A stretch of DNA of 37,174 nt from Caulobacteraceae bacterium (lineage in GTDB: Bacteria > Pseudomonadota > Alphaproteobacteria > Caulobacterales > Caulobacteraceae): positions 1-37,174 of the forward strand of contig JANWHQ010000107.1 in assembly GCA_025450315.1 (NCBI GenBank), read 5' to 3'. The position numbers and the translations under genes were made by a program. Positions 15,553 through 23,843 of the stretch are shown here, one piece after another (within the stretch, counting starts at the first letter, position 1; every line of letters begins with the position of its first letter). The notes below the pieces were generated by a model. That model was not told where the DNA came from. It saw only the letters and a program-made list of their open reading frames with translations, and made no database searches.

Positions 15553-16539
15553 ATGTTGTCCAGGCGCATAGCATCCGCCCTCTTCGCATGCGTGCTTTGC
15601 CCGCCGCCGGCCGCCGCCCTGGCCCAGGCCGCGCCGCCGCCCGCCGCGAGGACCGCCGCAGCGACGACCGTGGCGCCGGTGACGGTGACCGCGCCGGCCA
15701 AGCCGAGGGTGATCGAGAAGCAGGCCTCCGCCTTCGTGCTGAGCTACGCCGCCGCCCAGAACCCCGAGATCGGCCAGATCGGCCGCTGGCGCGATCCGGT
15801 CTGCGTCCAGGTGGTCGGCCTGCCGCAGCCGGACGAGGCGGCCAAGATCCAGGCGCGCATCGAGAGCGTGGCCCAGGCGGTGGGCCTGCCCGCCGCGCGG
15901 GCGGGCTGCACCGCCAACGTCGAGATCGTGTTCAGCGCCGAGCCCCAGCGCATCATGGACATCGTCGCCCAGCGCCACGAGTTCCTTTTGGGCTACTACC
16001 ACACCCACGATCACGACCGGCTCAAGCAGGTCACCCGTCCGATCCAGGCCTGGTACGTCACCGCCACCCGAGGCAACGGGGAGGGGGCCTCCGCCCTGGC
16101 GCTCAACGGACTGCGCCGCTACGCCCAGTACCGGACCGAGGTGATCGACGACCCCCAGAACGCGCCGCCCACCGGCTGCGGCGACAGCCGGCTGACCACC
16201 TCCTGCCTGGAGAGCGTGTTCAACAACGTGTTCATCGTGGCCGACAGCAAGGCCACCGAGGGCAGGGACCTGGGCATGGTGGCCGACTACCTGGTCATGC
16301 TGGCCCTGTCCCAGCCGCGCTCGCTCGACGGCTGCAACGCCATGGCCAGCGTCTTGGACGCCTTCGCCAAGTCCGCCTGTCCCGGCCGCGAGCCGCCGGA
16401 CGGCCTGACGCCGCCCGATGCGGCCTATCTGACGGCGCTCTACGGCACGGACCTGGACGCCAAGACCAAGGTCGAGGAGTCCGACATCGCCGACCGCATG
16501 GCCAGGATCCTGATCAAGGCCAACGCCGCCGGCCGTTAG
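15553..16539 (+). CDS. Secreted protein of unknown function, cysteine-containing
   Basis: 328 residues that I do not assign to a known family. MLSRRIASALFACVLCPPPA followed by AALAQA is a signal peptide; a short Ala/Thr/Pro linker (about 25-47) follows. The mature domain begins around IEKQASAFVLSYAAAQNPEI, then RWRDPVCVQVVGL, and contains recurrent cysteines (PVCVQ, AGCTANVE, TGCGDSR, TSCLES, DGCNAM, SACPG) that may form disulfides. Mixed alpha/beta pattern, no membrane segment. ATG 15553 is chosen because the signal peptide starts there; the longer frame from 15463 is unlikely. Convergent with the GMC oxidoreductase gene. Probably periplasmic and lineage-specific. Confidence 0.8.
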   Translation: MLSRRIASALFACVLCPPPAAALAQAAPPPAARTAAATTVAPVTVTAPAKPRVIEKQASAFVLSYAAAQNPEIGQIGRWRDPVCVQVVGLPQPDEAAKIQARIESVAQAVGLPAARAGCTANVEIVFSAEPQRIMDIVAQRHEFLLGYYHTHDHDRLKQVTRPIQAWYVTATRGNGEGASALALNGLRRYAQYRTEVIDDPQNAPPTGCGDSRLTTSCLESVFNNVFIVADSKATEGRDLGMVADYLVMLALSQPRSLDGCNAMASVLDAFAKSACPGREPPDGLTPPDAAYLTALYGTDLDAKTKVEESDIADRMARILIKANAAGR

Positions 16540-16554
16540 GCCCCGGGCCGGCGC

Positions 16555-18192
16555 TCAGCGGCGGCCTGGGGCGTCCTCCAGCACGAACCCGGCCCCGCGC
16601 TCGGCGATCATGATCGTGGGGGTGTTGGTGTTGCCCGAGGTGATGGTCGGCATCACCGAGGCGTCGATCACCCTGAGGCGGTCCAGGCCCATCACCCTGA
16701 GGCGCGCGTCGACCACCGCCAGGGGATCGGACGGCAGGCCCATCTTGGCCGTGCCCACCGGGTGGAAGATGGTGGTGCCGATGTCGCCGGCGGCCCGGGC
16801 GAGGGAGGCGTCGTCGTCGCCGTAGTCGGGGCCGGGCAGGTGTTCGACGGGGCGGAAGGGCCGCATCGCCGGCTGGGCCATCAGCCGGCGGGTGACGCGG
16901 ATGGCGTCGGCGGCGACGCGGCGGTCCTCGGGCGTGGCCAGATAGCCGGGCGCGATCATCGGCGGGTCGGCCGGGTCGGCCGAGCGCAGCCGCACCGTCC
17001 CGCGCGAGGTGGGGCGCAGGTTGCAGGCGGCCACGGTGATGGCGGGGAAGCGGTGGATCGGGTCGCCGAACTTGTCGAGCGACAGGGGCTGGACGTGGAA
17101 CTGCAGGTTCGGCCGTTCGTGCTCGGGCGAGGAGGCGGTGAAGATGCCCAGCTGCGAGGGCGCCATGGTCAGGGGCCCGGTGCGCCTGAGGGCGTATTCG
17201 GCGCCCATCAGTCCGCGCCGGATCAGCGAGTGGTAGGTCTCGTTCAGGGTCTTGACCCCGGAGACCTTGTAGATCGCCCGCTGCTGCAGATGGTCCTGCA
17301 GGTTGCGGCCCACGCCCTGGCGGTCCAGCACCACCGGCGCCCCCCGCTCGGCCAGCCACTCGCCGGGACCTATGCCCGAGAGCTGCAGGATGCGGACCGA
17401 GCCGATCGAGCCGGCCGCCAGGATCACCTCGCCGCGCGCCCGGGCCTCGAGGACGCGCCCGCCCTGCCGGTAGCGCACGCCCGTCGCCCTCAGGCCGTCG
17501 AACAGCACCGTCTCGGCCAGCACCCCGGTCTCCAGCCTCAGGTTCGGCCGGTGCAGCACCGGCTTCAAGAACCCCCGCGCCGAGGACCACCTCAGCCCGC
17601 GCTTCTGGTTCACATGGAAGAGGCCGACGCCGGTGTTGTCGCCGGTGTTGAAGTCGGACGTGGCGGGAACCCCCATCTCCGTGGCGGCCCGGGCCACGGC
17701 GTCCAGCACCTGCCAGTGGACCCGGGGCGCCTCGACCCGCCACTCCCCGCCGGTCCCGTGGTGCTCGCCCTCGCCCAGGAAATGGTCGTCCAGCCGGCGG
17801 AATGCCGGCAGCACCTCGTCCCAGCCCCAGCCGCTCAGCCCCAGCTGGCGCCAATGGTCGTAGTCGGCCGCCTGGCCGCGCATGGAGATCATGGCGTTGA
17901 TCGCCGAGGATCCGCCGATCACCTTGCCGCGCGGATAGTTCAGCACGCGGCCGTTGAGCCCGGGCTCGGGCTCGGTCCGATACATCCAGTCCGAGCGCGG
18001 ATTGCCGATGGCGAACAGGTAGCCCACCGGGATGTGGAACCAGACCCAGTCGTCGCGGCCCCCGGCCTCCAGCAGCAGCACCCGGGTCCTGGGATCCTCC
18101 GACAGGCGGTTGGCCAGCACGCAGCCGGCCGACCCGGCGCCGACGACGACGTAGTCGTACTCGCCCTCCAACCGCGCGGCAGGCTCAGCCAT
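16555..18192 (-). CDS. GMC oxidoreductase (choline/alcohol dehydrogenase family)
   Basis: 545 residues, FAD-dependent alcohol oxidase/dehydrogenase. The Rossmann motif is [16 protein letters not shown] at 15-30; the GMC signatures are [17 protein letters not shown] and [22 protein letters not shown]. The active-site His is His477 in [12 protein letters not shown], and the second catalytic position is Asn521 in [16 protein letters not shown]. Length and motif spacing fit choline dehydrogenase-like proteins, but the substrate is not determined: the family oxidises choline, primary alcohols, PEG or sugars. There is no signal peptide, so it is cytoplasmic or peripherally membrane-associated. Start ATG 18192 gives the usual short N-terminus before the Rossmann fold. 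It is divergent from the TraB/GumN-like gene across a 344-bp region. Confidence 0.93.
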   Translation of the reverse strand: MAEPAARLEGEYDYVVVGAGSAGCVLANRLSEDPRTRVLLLEAGGRDDWVWFHIPVGYLFAIGNPRSDWMYRTEPEPGLNGRVLNYPRGKVIGGSSAINAMISMRGQAADYDHWRQLGLSGWGWDEVLPAFRRLDDHFLGEGEHHGTGGEWRVEAPRVHWQVLDAVARAATEMGVPATSDFNTGDNTGVGLFHVNQKRGLRWSSARGFLKPVLHRPNLRLETGVLAETVLFDGLRATGVRYRQGGRVLEARARGEVILAAGSIGSVRILQLSGIGPGEWLAERGAPVVLDRQGVGRNLQDHLQQRAIYKVSGVKTLNETYHSLIRRGLMGAEYALRRTGPLTMAPSQLGIFTASSPEHERPNLQFHVQPLSLDKFGDPIHRFPAITVAACNLRPTSRGTVRLRSADPADPPMIAPGYLATPEDRRVAADAIRVTRRLMAQPAMRPFRPVEHLPGPDYGDDDASLARAAGDIGTTIFHPVGTAKMGLPSDPLAVVDARLRVMGLDRLRVIDASVMPTITSGNTNTPTIMIAERGAGFVLEDAPGRR

Positions 18193-18401
18193 GCGCCTTC
18201 ATTGCGCGGCGGGGGAGCGTTGCCAAGGGCTGGCCGCCCGGGCCGTGGGCGCTGATCCGCCGCCGGCATGGCGACGGAGGTTCTCGACCCTCCCGCCCTC
18301 GGCGACGTTCAATTGTCGGATGTCGCGGCCAGCGTCCGGTTCCGGGCGGCGAGCGAGCGCGAAAGACCAATTGCGGGCCGGGAACGTCGCCCCATCCAAA
18401 C

Positions 18402-18420
18402 ATTATCGCTTGACGATAAT
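18402..18420. promoter_or_regulatory. Operator-like palindrome ATTATCG-N5-CGATAAT
   Basis: A perfect 7+7 inverted repeat with a five-base spacer stands out in an unusually AT-rich stretch of the 344-bp GMC/TraB intergenic region. It contains TTGACG (18410-18415), which could serve as a -35 box for rightward transcription (with a weak -10 near TAAAGA or GACTAT at 18431-18440), so a bound repressor could block it. The rest of 18193-18536 shows no gene or other element that I can support. The responsible regulator is unknown. Confidence 0.5.
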
Positions 18421-18536
18421 TCATTACCACTAAAGACTATGAATTGGGCTGGTCTACGGTGGAGACCGCGTATGAGAACCCTGCTGGTCCTGGTCGACGC
18501 GCGGTTGGCCGATCGGAACGATCGGGCCGCGCACCC

Positions 18537-19481
18537 ATGAGAATCGCGCGCCTGAGTTTCGCGTTCGCCACCCTGGCGCTCGCCCTCCCGGCGTCGGCGC
18601 AGGAGCCGCCGGTCCCCTCGCCATCCAACCTGGTCGAGGAGGTCGAGGTGATCGGCCGCCTGCCGGGGCCGGCGATGTGGCGGGTCTCCACGCCCACCTC
18701 GCAGATCTGGTTCTTCGCAGCGCCCGGGACCGGCCTGCCGAAGGGCTTCCGATGGGACGACCGGCGAGTGGCCACGGCGCTGGAGGGCGCGCGGGAGCTG
18801 GTGACGCCGCCACAGATGAGGTTCGGCATCAGCGCCGTCGTCACCGTGCTCGTCAGCCTGCGCCAGCCGGCCGGCCACACGGTGCGCGGCGAGCTGCCCC
18901 CGGACCTTCGCGACCACTGGGAGCGGGCCGCGCGCGCGGTGGGCCACGATCCCGCCCACTATGACCACTGGCTGCCGGTGCTGGCCGCCGGCTTCCTGCA
19001 GGACGACATCGCCAGGCGCGACAGGGCGAACCGGATCGGCATCGGGGTGCAGCTGGCGCCGCTCCTGCGCAAGTTCCACGTCAAGGTGCGGCCCCTGGCC
19101 AGCTATTCCGGCAAGGAGATGCTGAAGAGCCTGGCCAAGACCCCCGATGCGGCGGCCCAGGCCTGCCTCCGCTACATGGCCGATGTCGCCCTGGAGCCGC
19201 CCGGCGATTTCACCGAGGCCGGCCGGGCCTGGGCCAAGGGCGACTTCGCCCCGGCGCTCGCCCTGAACCGCCGCGGGAGCGCGTGCACCGACGCCACCCC
19301 TGCGCTTGTCGAGCTGCACGACAGGTCCGCCGCCGACTGGGCCAAGGGCCTGAAGGCCGAGCTCGGCAAGCCGGGCAAGGTGGTGGTGCTGGCCGACCTC
19401 GACACCATGACACGCAAGGGCGGCTTGCTCGACCAGATGAAGGCCGAGGGGCTGGAGGTGATCGGACCGGCATGGCAATGA
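18537..19481 (+). CDS. TraB/GumN-like secreted protein, degenerate at the GxxH motif
   Basis: 314 residues with a signal peptide (MRIARLSFAFATLALALPAS, cut after SAQ). The following layout is that of TraB/GumN proteins: PAMWRVSTPTSQIWFFA (normally PALWKV..G..VYLFGTIH), LPKGFRWDDRRVATALEGAREL, and the late LDTMTRKGGLLDQMKAEGLEV. The GTIH metal-binding motif of active members is replaced by FAAPG (about residues 60-64), and the acidic residue normally in the following strand is absent (ELVTPPQM). It is therefore probably not an active metalloprotease-like enzyme. Several Caulobacteraceae carry such altered paralogues (recalled, not checked). ATG 18537 is chosen for the signal peptide; the upstream in-frame part is not protein-like. 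Confidence 0.75.
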   Translation: MRIARLSFAFATLALALPASAQEPPVPSPSNLVEEVEVIGRLPGPAMWRVSTPTSQIWFFAAPGTGLPKGFRWDDRRVATALEGARELVTPPQMRFGISAVVTVLVSLRQPAGHTVRGELPPDLRDHWERAARAVGHDPAHYDHWLPVLAAGFLQDDIARRDRANRIGIGVQLAPLLRKFHVKVRPLASYSGKEMLKSLAKTPDAAAQACLRYMADVALEPPGDFTEAGRAWAKGDFAPALALNRRGSACTDATPALVELHDRSAADWAKGLKAELGKPGKVVVLADLDTMTRKGGLLDQMKAEGLEVIGPAWQ

Positions 19482-19629
19482 CGGCGGGGCGCCCTGCACA
19501 TGAGAGCGACGCCGGCGAAAGGGCCGGTTGACGGTGTCATGGGTCGGACGGGCGCCTCGGCGTTGGCCGACACGCGGTTTACAGAAGTTCCTTTCCGCGG
19601 ATTCGTGGCGCATCGCGCTGGAGCAACCC

Positions 19630-20238
19630 ATGAGCCAGGCCGTGGTCGTCGATTTCGCCGCCAAGGAGCCCAGCCCGCCCGCCGCCCTGGGCCGGATGCG
19701 GCTGGTCAGCCGGTGCCTGGAGATCATGTTCCTGGTCCTGGCCGTCGGCTTCGCCCTGGCCGGTGCGGCGGTGATCTTCGACTTCATCGTCCCCTACGCG
19801 CCCGATCTCATCGCGGCCTGCCCCTCCGGCGGGCTGCTGGCCATCGGTCCGCACGTCTGGCCCGCGCACTGTGTGGGGGTCGGCGCCATGCCGACGGTGC
19901 AGCGCCTGGCCCATGCGCCGCCCGGCCTGCTGCTCGCGGCGCCCATGGTCCTGCTGTTCTGGAACCTGCGCCGGCTGTTCGGCCTCTACGCCGAGGGCGT
20001 GGTGTTCGCGCCGGACAACGCCAGGAGACTCAAGCACGTCGGGGCCGCGCTGATCGTCCTCGGCATCGCGCCCGTCCTGAACCACGCTTTCCTCGCCAGC
20101 CTGCACCTGGCCATCGACCGGACCTGGATACAGGGCTCCAACATCCAGGAGCTGATCCTGGGCGCCGTCGTCTGGGTCATCGCCCAGGTCATGCAGCTCG
20201 GCCGCGAGCTCGAGGAAGAGCGGAGCCAGTTCGTCTGA
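19630..20238 (+). CDS. DUF2975 family membrane protein
   Basis: 202 residues with four hydrophobic segments, at about 25-50 (LEIMFLVLAVGFALAGAAVI), 98-113 (PGLLLAAPMVLLFWN), 138-160 (VGAALIVLGIAPVLNHAFL) and 178-192 (ELILGAVVWVIAQVMQLG). The C-terminal pattern ends in LGRELEEERSQFV, the usual DUF2975 ending (REGxxLQxE..L.V-like). DUF2975 proteins are small inner-membrane proteins of unknown role, commonly paired with a small XRE regulator, as here. ATG 19630 is chosen over the longer open frame from 19528, whose extra residues are not conserved-looking. Its stop overlaps the next ATG (TGATG), so the pair is translationally coupled. Confidence 0.85.
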   Translation: MSQAVVVDFAAKEPSPPAALGRMRLVSRCLEIMFLVLAVGFALAGAAVIFDFIVPYAPDLIAACPSGGLLAIGPHVWPAHCVGVGAMPTVQRLAHAPPGLLLAAPMVLLFWNLRRLFGLYAEGVVFAPDNARRLKHVGAALIVLGIAPVLNHAFLASLHLAIDRTWIQGSNIQELILGAVVWVIAQVMQLGRELEEERSQFV

Positions 20239-20471
20239 TGATCGTCGTCCGCCTCGATGTGATGATGGCCAAGCGCAAGGTGCGCTCGAACGTCCTGGCC
20301 CGCGCAGTCGGCATCACCGAGGCCAACCTCTCCCTGCTGAAGTCCGGCAAGGTCAAGGGCGTCCGATTCTCCACCCTGGAGGCGATCTGCGCCTACCTCG
20401 ACTGCCAGCCGGGCGAAATCCTGGAATGGGTCCCCGACGAGGGGATGGAAGACCTGAAACAGGCGGGCTGA
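20238..20471 (+). CDS. Small XRE-type (YozG-like) helix-turn-helix regulator
   Basis: 77 residues. The helix-turn-helix spans about residues 17-57: VRSNVLARAVGITEANLSLL then FSTLEAICAYLDCQPGEILEW, typical of the Cro/C1-like regulators that accompany DUF2975 genes. The basic N-terminus MMAKRKVRS precedes it. It probably binds its own promoter. ATG 20238 overlaps the DUF2975 stop by one base; an internal ATG at 20262 or 20265 is possible. Together with the membrane protein it resembles a two-gene regulatory unit. Confidence 0.88.
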   Translation: MIVVRLDVMMAKRKVRSNVLARAVGITEANLSLLKSGKVKGVRFSTLEAICAYLDCQPGEILEWVPDEGMEDLKQAG

Positions 20472-20477
20472 ACCTGC

Positions 20478-20557
20478 CGTTTCGACCGACGCCTGGCCCT
20501 TGGCCGCCGTCAGGACGTCCTGGAACCGTCGCTGCCGAGCCTCCCCGGCTTCGAGCA
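20478..20557 (-). pseudogene. Fragment of an alpha/beta hydrolase gene, copy of 22828-22905
   Basis: Bases 20500-20557 match 22848-22905, inside the hydrolase gene, with only three mismatches in 58 and no gaps; weaker similarity continues to 20480. Read on the minus strand it encodes LEAGEARQRRFQDVLTAAKG against LEAGEARQRRFLDVLMAAKD in the intact gene. No other part of the hydrolase is recognisable on either side, so this is a broken partial copy. The rest of the gap (20558-20663) shows nothing that I can support. Confidence 0.8.
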
Positions 20558-20663
20558 GGCGAACAGCTCCCAGGGCTCCGACGAGACGTTGGCCTGCTCG
20601 CCGGTCCTGCCGGCCGGTCGTGGCCACCGCCTTCCGGCCCGGACCGCCCGATGCGATTCAAAC

Positions 20664-21338
20664 CTAAGCAGACCAGAAGCCCTCGTCCGCTCGCCGTACG
20701 GCCGACATGAACTCTGCGAGCTTGTACGCGTCCAGATGGCCATCGGTTCGGACGCCCGAACACAGATCCAGTCCGAAGGGCCGCACCTGACTTACGGCTT
20801 GTCCTGCATTGGCGGCGGAGAGACCCCCGGCCAGGAATACAGGCAACGGACTCGCTCGAACAAACTCGGCGCTGACTTCCCAGTCGTGCCGCCGGCCGGT
20901 GCCGCCGAACTCCGGCGTCGGGGCGTTCGGCCGACCCGAGTCAAGCAGGAAGGCGTGCACGAAGGGCATGTACACCGGGATGAAGTCCAAGGCGGCGCGC
21001 CCCTCGACATGGATGACCTGCACCCGGCGAACATGCGGTTCGAGTTCGGCCAGTCGCGCCGACTCGGCCGGATCGATGTGGGACACGATCTGGACCGACG
21101 TGGGGTGAGTTCGCCTGATGTGCGAGGCGATGCCGTCCGCTGTCTGTTCTGATGTCAGCAGAAAGGTTGCGATTGGCGGAGGCGCCGCTGCTGCGACCTC
21201 GGCGATCGTTACATCGCCGATGACACCGTCGCCGGACGGCATCGCGCCGACGAGGCCAAGAGCGTCAGCACCCGCCTCAATCGCCTGGCGCGCTTCTTCA
21301 ACGGACGCGATGCAGCAAATCTTGACCCGGGTTCTCAT
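20664..21338 (-). CDS. TrpF-like phosphoribosylanthranilate isomerase paralogue
   Basis: 224 residues of (beta/alpha)8 TrpF type. Conserved blocks are VKICCIASVEEARQAIEAGA (family KICGI), GADALGLVG, FLLDSGRPN, PEFGGTGRRHDW, VFLAGGLSAANAGQAV and GLDLCSGVRTDGHLDAYKL. General base Cys8 and general acid Asp133 are in the expected positions; the residue after the Cys is Cys where Gly is usual. TrpF converts N-(5'-phosphoribosyl)anthranilate to the ribulotide in tryptophan synthesis. There is no trpB/trpA here, so this is probably a second, repurposed copy. ATG 21338 starts the barrel; the longer frame from 21437 is not homologous. Base composition seems a little lower in GC than its neighbours, perhaps acquired. 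Confidence 0.82.
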   Translation of the reverse strand: MRTRVKICCIASVEEARQAIEAGADALGLVGAMPSGDGVIGDVTIAEVAAAAPPPIATFLLTSEQTADGIASHIRRTHPTSVQIVSHIDPAESARLAELEPHVRRVQVIHVEGRAALDFIPVYMPFVHAFLLDSGRPNAPTPEFGGTGRRHDWEVSAEFVRASPLPVFLAGGLSAANAGQAVSQVRPFGLDLCSGVRTDGHLDAYKLAEFMSAVRRADEGFWSA

Positions 21339-21522
21339 GGGCGGACCGTCGGACCTTGCGGTTCGTAAGGCAATGTCCGGTCTGTCTTGGCTGGCATGGA
21401 GTCTGCTTCTCGGCATCAGGCGGCCAGCAGAGATCATCGACCACGGAGCGGCAAAGACCCCCTTATCTCCTCAGTGGGCGGGACGAGATCGGGCGCCCGG
21501 CGCAAACCAACACCTCGCCCCG

Positions 21523-22311
21523 TCAGCCCAGCAGCGCCTCGATCCGCCGGGCGACGCCGTCCTCGTCGTTGGAAGCGGTCACTTCGTGCGCGGCCGCCAG
21601 CACCTCCGGATGTGCGTTGGCGACGGCGATGGCGCGGCCGGCGAAACGCAGCATGGGCAGGTCGTTGGGCATGTCGCCGAAGGCGATGACTTCGGACCCG
21701 TCGACCTTCAGTTCATCGCACAGACGCGCCAGGCCGGTGGCCTTGGACACGCCGGCGGCGGCGATCTCGATGATCTTCGGGCCGCCCGAATGGATGACCT
21801 GCCCCCGCTCGCCCACGGTGTCCCGCACCAGTTCGGCCAGGAGCTCGGCCTCGTGTTCGGGATGGTGCAAGAGCAGCTTGGTCAGATCCTCGTCGCAGAA
21901 GGCGTGGACGTGATCCACGCGAGGATTGGAGTCCTCCGGGAAGATCGGGAAGAGGGGCTCATAGGCGACGCGGTCGCCGTGCTCGGCGGCGAAGGCGATG
22001 TCCGGCAGCGCCGCGCGCACCGCGGCGACGAGTTCGCGCGCGATTTCTGGGGCCAGGCGCTCGTGGTGCATGACGGCACGGGCGCCGATGTCGAAGAGAA
22101 TGGCGCCGTTGGAGCAGACCGCCATGCCCGTCACACCCGCGGCCTCAGCGAGGCCTTCTATGTAGCGGGGCGGCCGCGCGGTGACAAAGGCGAAGGCCAG
22201 GCCGCGATCCTTGGCGGCGTGGATGGCGTCCCTGGTGCGAGCCGAGATCGTTCCGTCGCTGCGCAGCAGGGTGCCGTCGAGGTCGCTCGCGATGAGACGG
22301 ATGGGCGCCAT
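21523..22311 (-). CDS. HAD superfamily phosphatase, Cof subfamily
   Basis: 262 residues, Cof/YidA-like HAD hydrolase. Motif I is IASDLDGTLL with nucleophile Asp10 and acid Asp12; motif II is FVTARPPR; motif III Lys is in AAGVSKATGL; motif IV is IAFGDMPNDLPML. The central C2 cap (about 85-190) is typical of Cof proteins, which dephosphorylate sugar phosphates or nucleotide-like substrates; the true substrate is unknown. Cytoplasmic, no signal peptide. ATG 22311 gives the usual very short N-terminus. It lies between the TrpF-like gene and the hydrolase gene on the same strand, separated by 184 and 134 bases that show no further gene. Confidence 0.92.
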   Translation of the reverse strand: MAPIRLIASDLDGTLLRSDGTISARTRDAIHAAKDRGLAFAFVTARPPRYIEGLAEAAGVTGMAVCSNGAILFDIGARAVMHHERLAPEIARELVAAVRAALPDIAFAAEHGDRVAYEPLFPIFPEDSNPRVDHVHAFCDEDLTKLLLHHPEHEAELLAELVRDTVGERGQVIHSGGPKIIEIAAAGVSKATGLARLCDELKVDGSEVIAFGDMPNDLPMLRFAGRAIAVANAHPEVLAAAHEVTASNDEDGVARRIEALLG

Positions 22312-22445
22312 GCACGGCTATAGCACACCCATCATGAAGTCGGTCAGCGCCGCTCTGCGTGGCCTTCCGGGACCGCTTCCGGCGCCGATGTGCAGTCGCC
22401 CGCTCCCGACGCCCGACGGATCTGATTTCGCCTCGGCCGCCGTGC

Positions 22446-23837
22446 TCACCGCGCCATCGCGCCCTTGGTCAGGATCCAGCTCGAGATGCGGTCCAGGGCG
22501 ATCAGCGACAGGGTCTGTTCGATCTGGCCGTATTCGGCGGGCGAGCCCGTCGTCGCCGGCTGAAAGAGGTGGTTGAGCCCGGGCAGTTCGGCGACCTCGG
22601 CCCGCGGATCGCCGGCCAGGGCCGCGCGCAAGGCCGGCAGGTTCTGGTCGGGCGGGACCTGCAGGTCCTTGGAGCCGATCAGGGCCAGCACCGGGATGCG
22701 CAGACGCCTCAGCGCGGGCGCCGGATCGTAGGCGATATAGGAGCGGTACCAGGGCGAGGCGGCCACCTTGACCTGGGCCTCCACGGCGGCGTCGGGCATG
22801 CGTCCCTCGAGCATGCCGCGCACGGCGGTTTCCGCCGCCGCCTGATCCTTGGCGGCCATCAGGACGTCCAGGAACCGTCGCTGCCGAGCCTCCCCGGCTT
22901 CGAGCGCGGCGGGCGGCGCGCCGCTGGCCGCGGCGATGGCCCTGGTCTGGGCCATGATGATCCGGTCGCCGCGAACGCCAGGGCCGGCCATCAGCACCAG
23001 GAAGGCGATCGCCGGATCACGTTCGGCCACCATGGGGGCGATGACCCCGCCCTCGCTATGCCCAATCAGGCCGATGCGGCGCCGATCGATCTCGGGCCGG
23101 CTGCGCAGATAGGCCGCGCCGGCCTCGGCGTCCGCGGCGAAGTCCGCGGTGGTGGCGGCCGCGAAATCGCCCGTCGACTGGCCGACGCCCCGTTTGTCGA
23201 AGCGCAGAACGGCGACGCCGTGGCGCGTCAGGTGGTCCGCCAGCACCAGGAACGGGGCGTGGCCGAAGACCTTCTCGTCGCGGCCGTTGGCCCCCGAGCC
23301 GGCGATCAGCACGACGGCCGCAAATGGCCCCTTGCCCTCGGGCAAGGTCAGGGTCCCGGCCAGGCGCACGCCGGCGCTTCCCCCCGGGTAGGCGACCTGT
23401 TCCTCGCGATAGGGGTAGGGCCTGGCCGGGGTCTGCGGCCGGCGGGGTTCAGCGATGGTCTGGCCGGGGGCCAGACGGGTGAGGGTGGTGGGCGCGCCGG
23501 ACCAGCTGCCCTTCAGGCTCGCGCCATCGGCGGTCAACTCGCCGTCGAAGGCGCCCTTGGCGCCGCTGGCCGTCATATGGACGCGCCCGGCGTCGACCGT
23601 GATCGTCGCGGGCAGCCCGGTGGCGTTCTGGTCGGGGCTGTCCAGGGTCGCGGTGGTCCGACCGTCCAGGGTGTGCACGTGCAGGCGCAACCTGAGCTTC
23701 AAGGCGCCGGCGTCGAGCTGGCCGGCCCAGTCCCCTTCGAGGGCGGCGCTTGGATTGGATGGGGCGGCGGCTTGGGCCTGCGCGCGTCCGCAGAGGGCGG
23801 TGGCCGCGGCCGCCAGGGCGGCGAGGTGAGGTTTCAT
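22446..23837 (-). CDS. Secreted alpha/beta hydrolase (esterase/lipase-like)
   Basis: 463 residues. A signal peptide (about 1-22, ending in AQAQA) is followed by a beta-rich N-terminal domain (about 30-125) common in this secreted hydrolase group. The alpha/beta hydrolase domain has the oxyanion region VVLIAGSGANGRDE, LRFDKRGVGQST, the nucleophile elbow IGLIGHSEGGVIA with Ser261, Asp391 in LIGSKDLQVP and His423 in LPGLNHLFQP, so the triad is complete. It is probably a periplasmic esterase or peptidase of unknown substrate. The start lies six bases after the stop of the LuxR/DUF4019 gene, so the two form an operon. A fragment of this gene is duplicated at 20478-20557. Confidence 0.9.
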   Translation of the reverse strand: MKPHLAALAAAATALCGRAQAQAAAPSNPSAALEGDWAGQLDAGALKLRLRLHVHTLDGRTTATLDSPDQNATGLPATITVDAGRVHMTASGAKGAFDGELTADGASLKGSWSGAPTTLTRLAPGQTIAEPRRPQTPARPYPYREEQVAYPGGSAGVRLAGTLTLPEGKGPFAAVVLIAGSGANGRDEKVFGHAPFLVLADHLTRHGVAVLRFDKRGVGQSTGDFAAATTADFAADAEAGAAYLRSRPEIDRRRIGLIGHSEGGVIAPMVAERDPAIAFLVLMAGPGVRGDRIIMAQTRAIAAASGAPPAALEAGEARQRRFLDVLMAAKDQAAAETAVRGMLEGRMPDAAVEAQVKVAASPWYRSYIAYDPAPALRRLRIPVLALIGSKDLQVPPDQNLPALRAALAGDPRAEVAELPGLNHLFQPATTGSPAEYGQIEQTLSLIALDRISSWILTKGAMAR

Positions 23838-23843
23838 CGGGCG

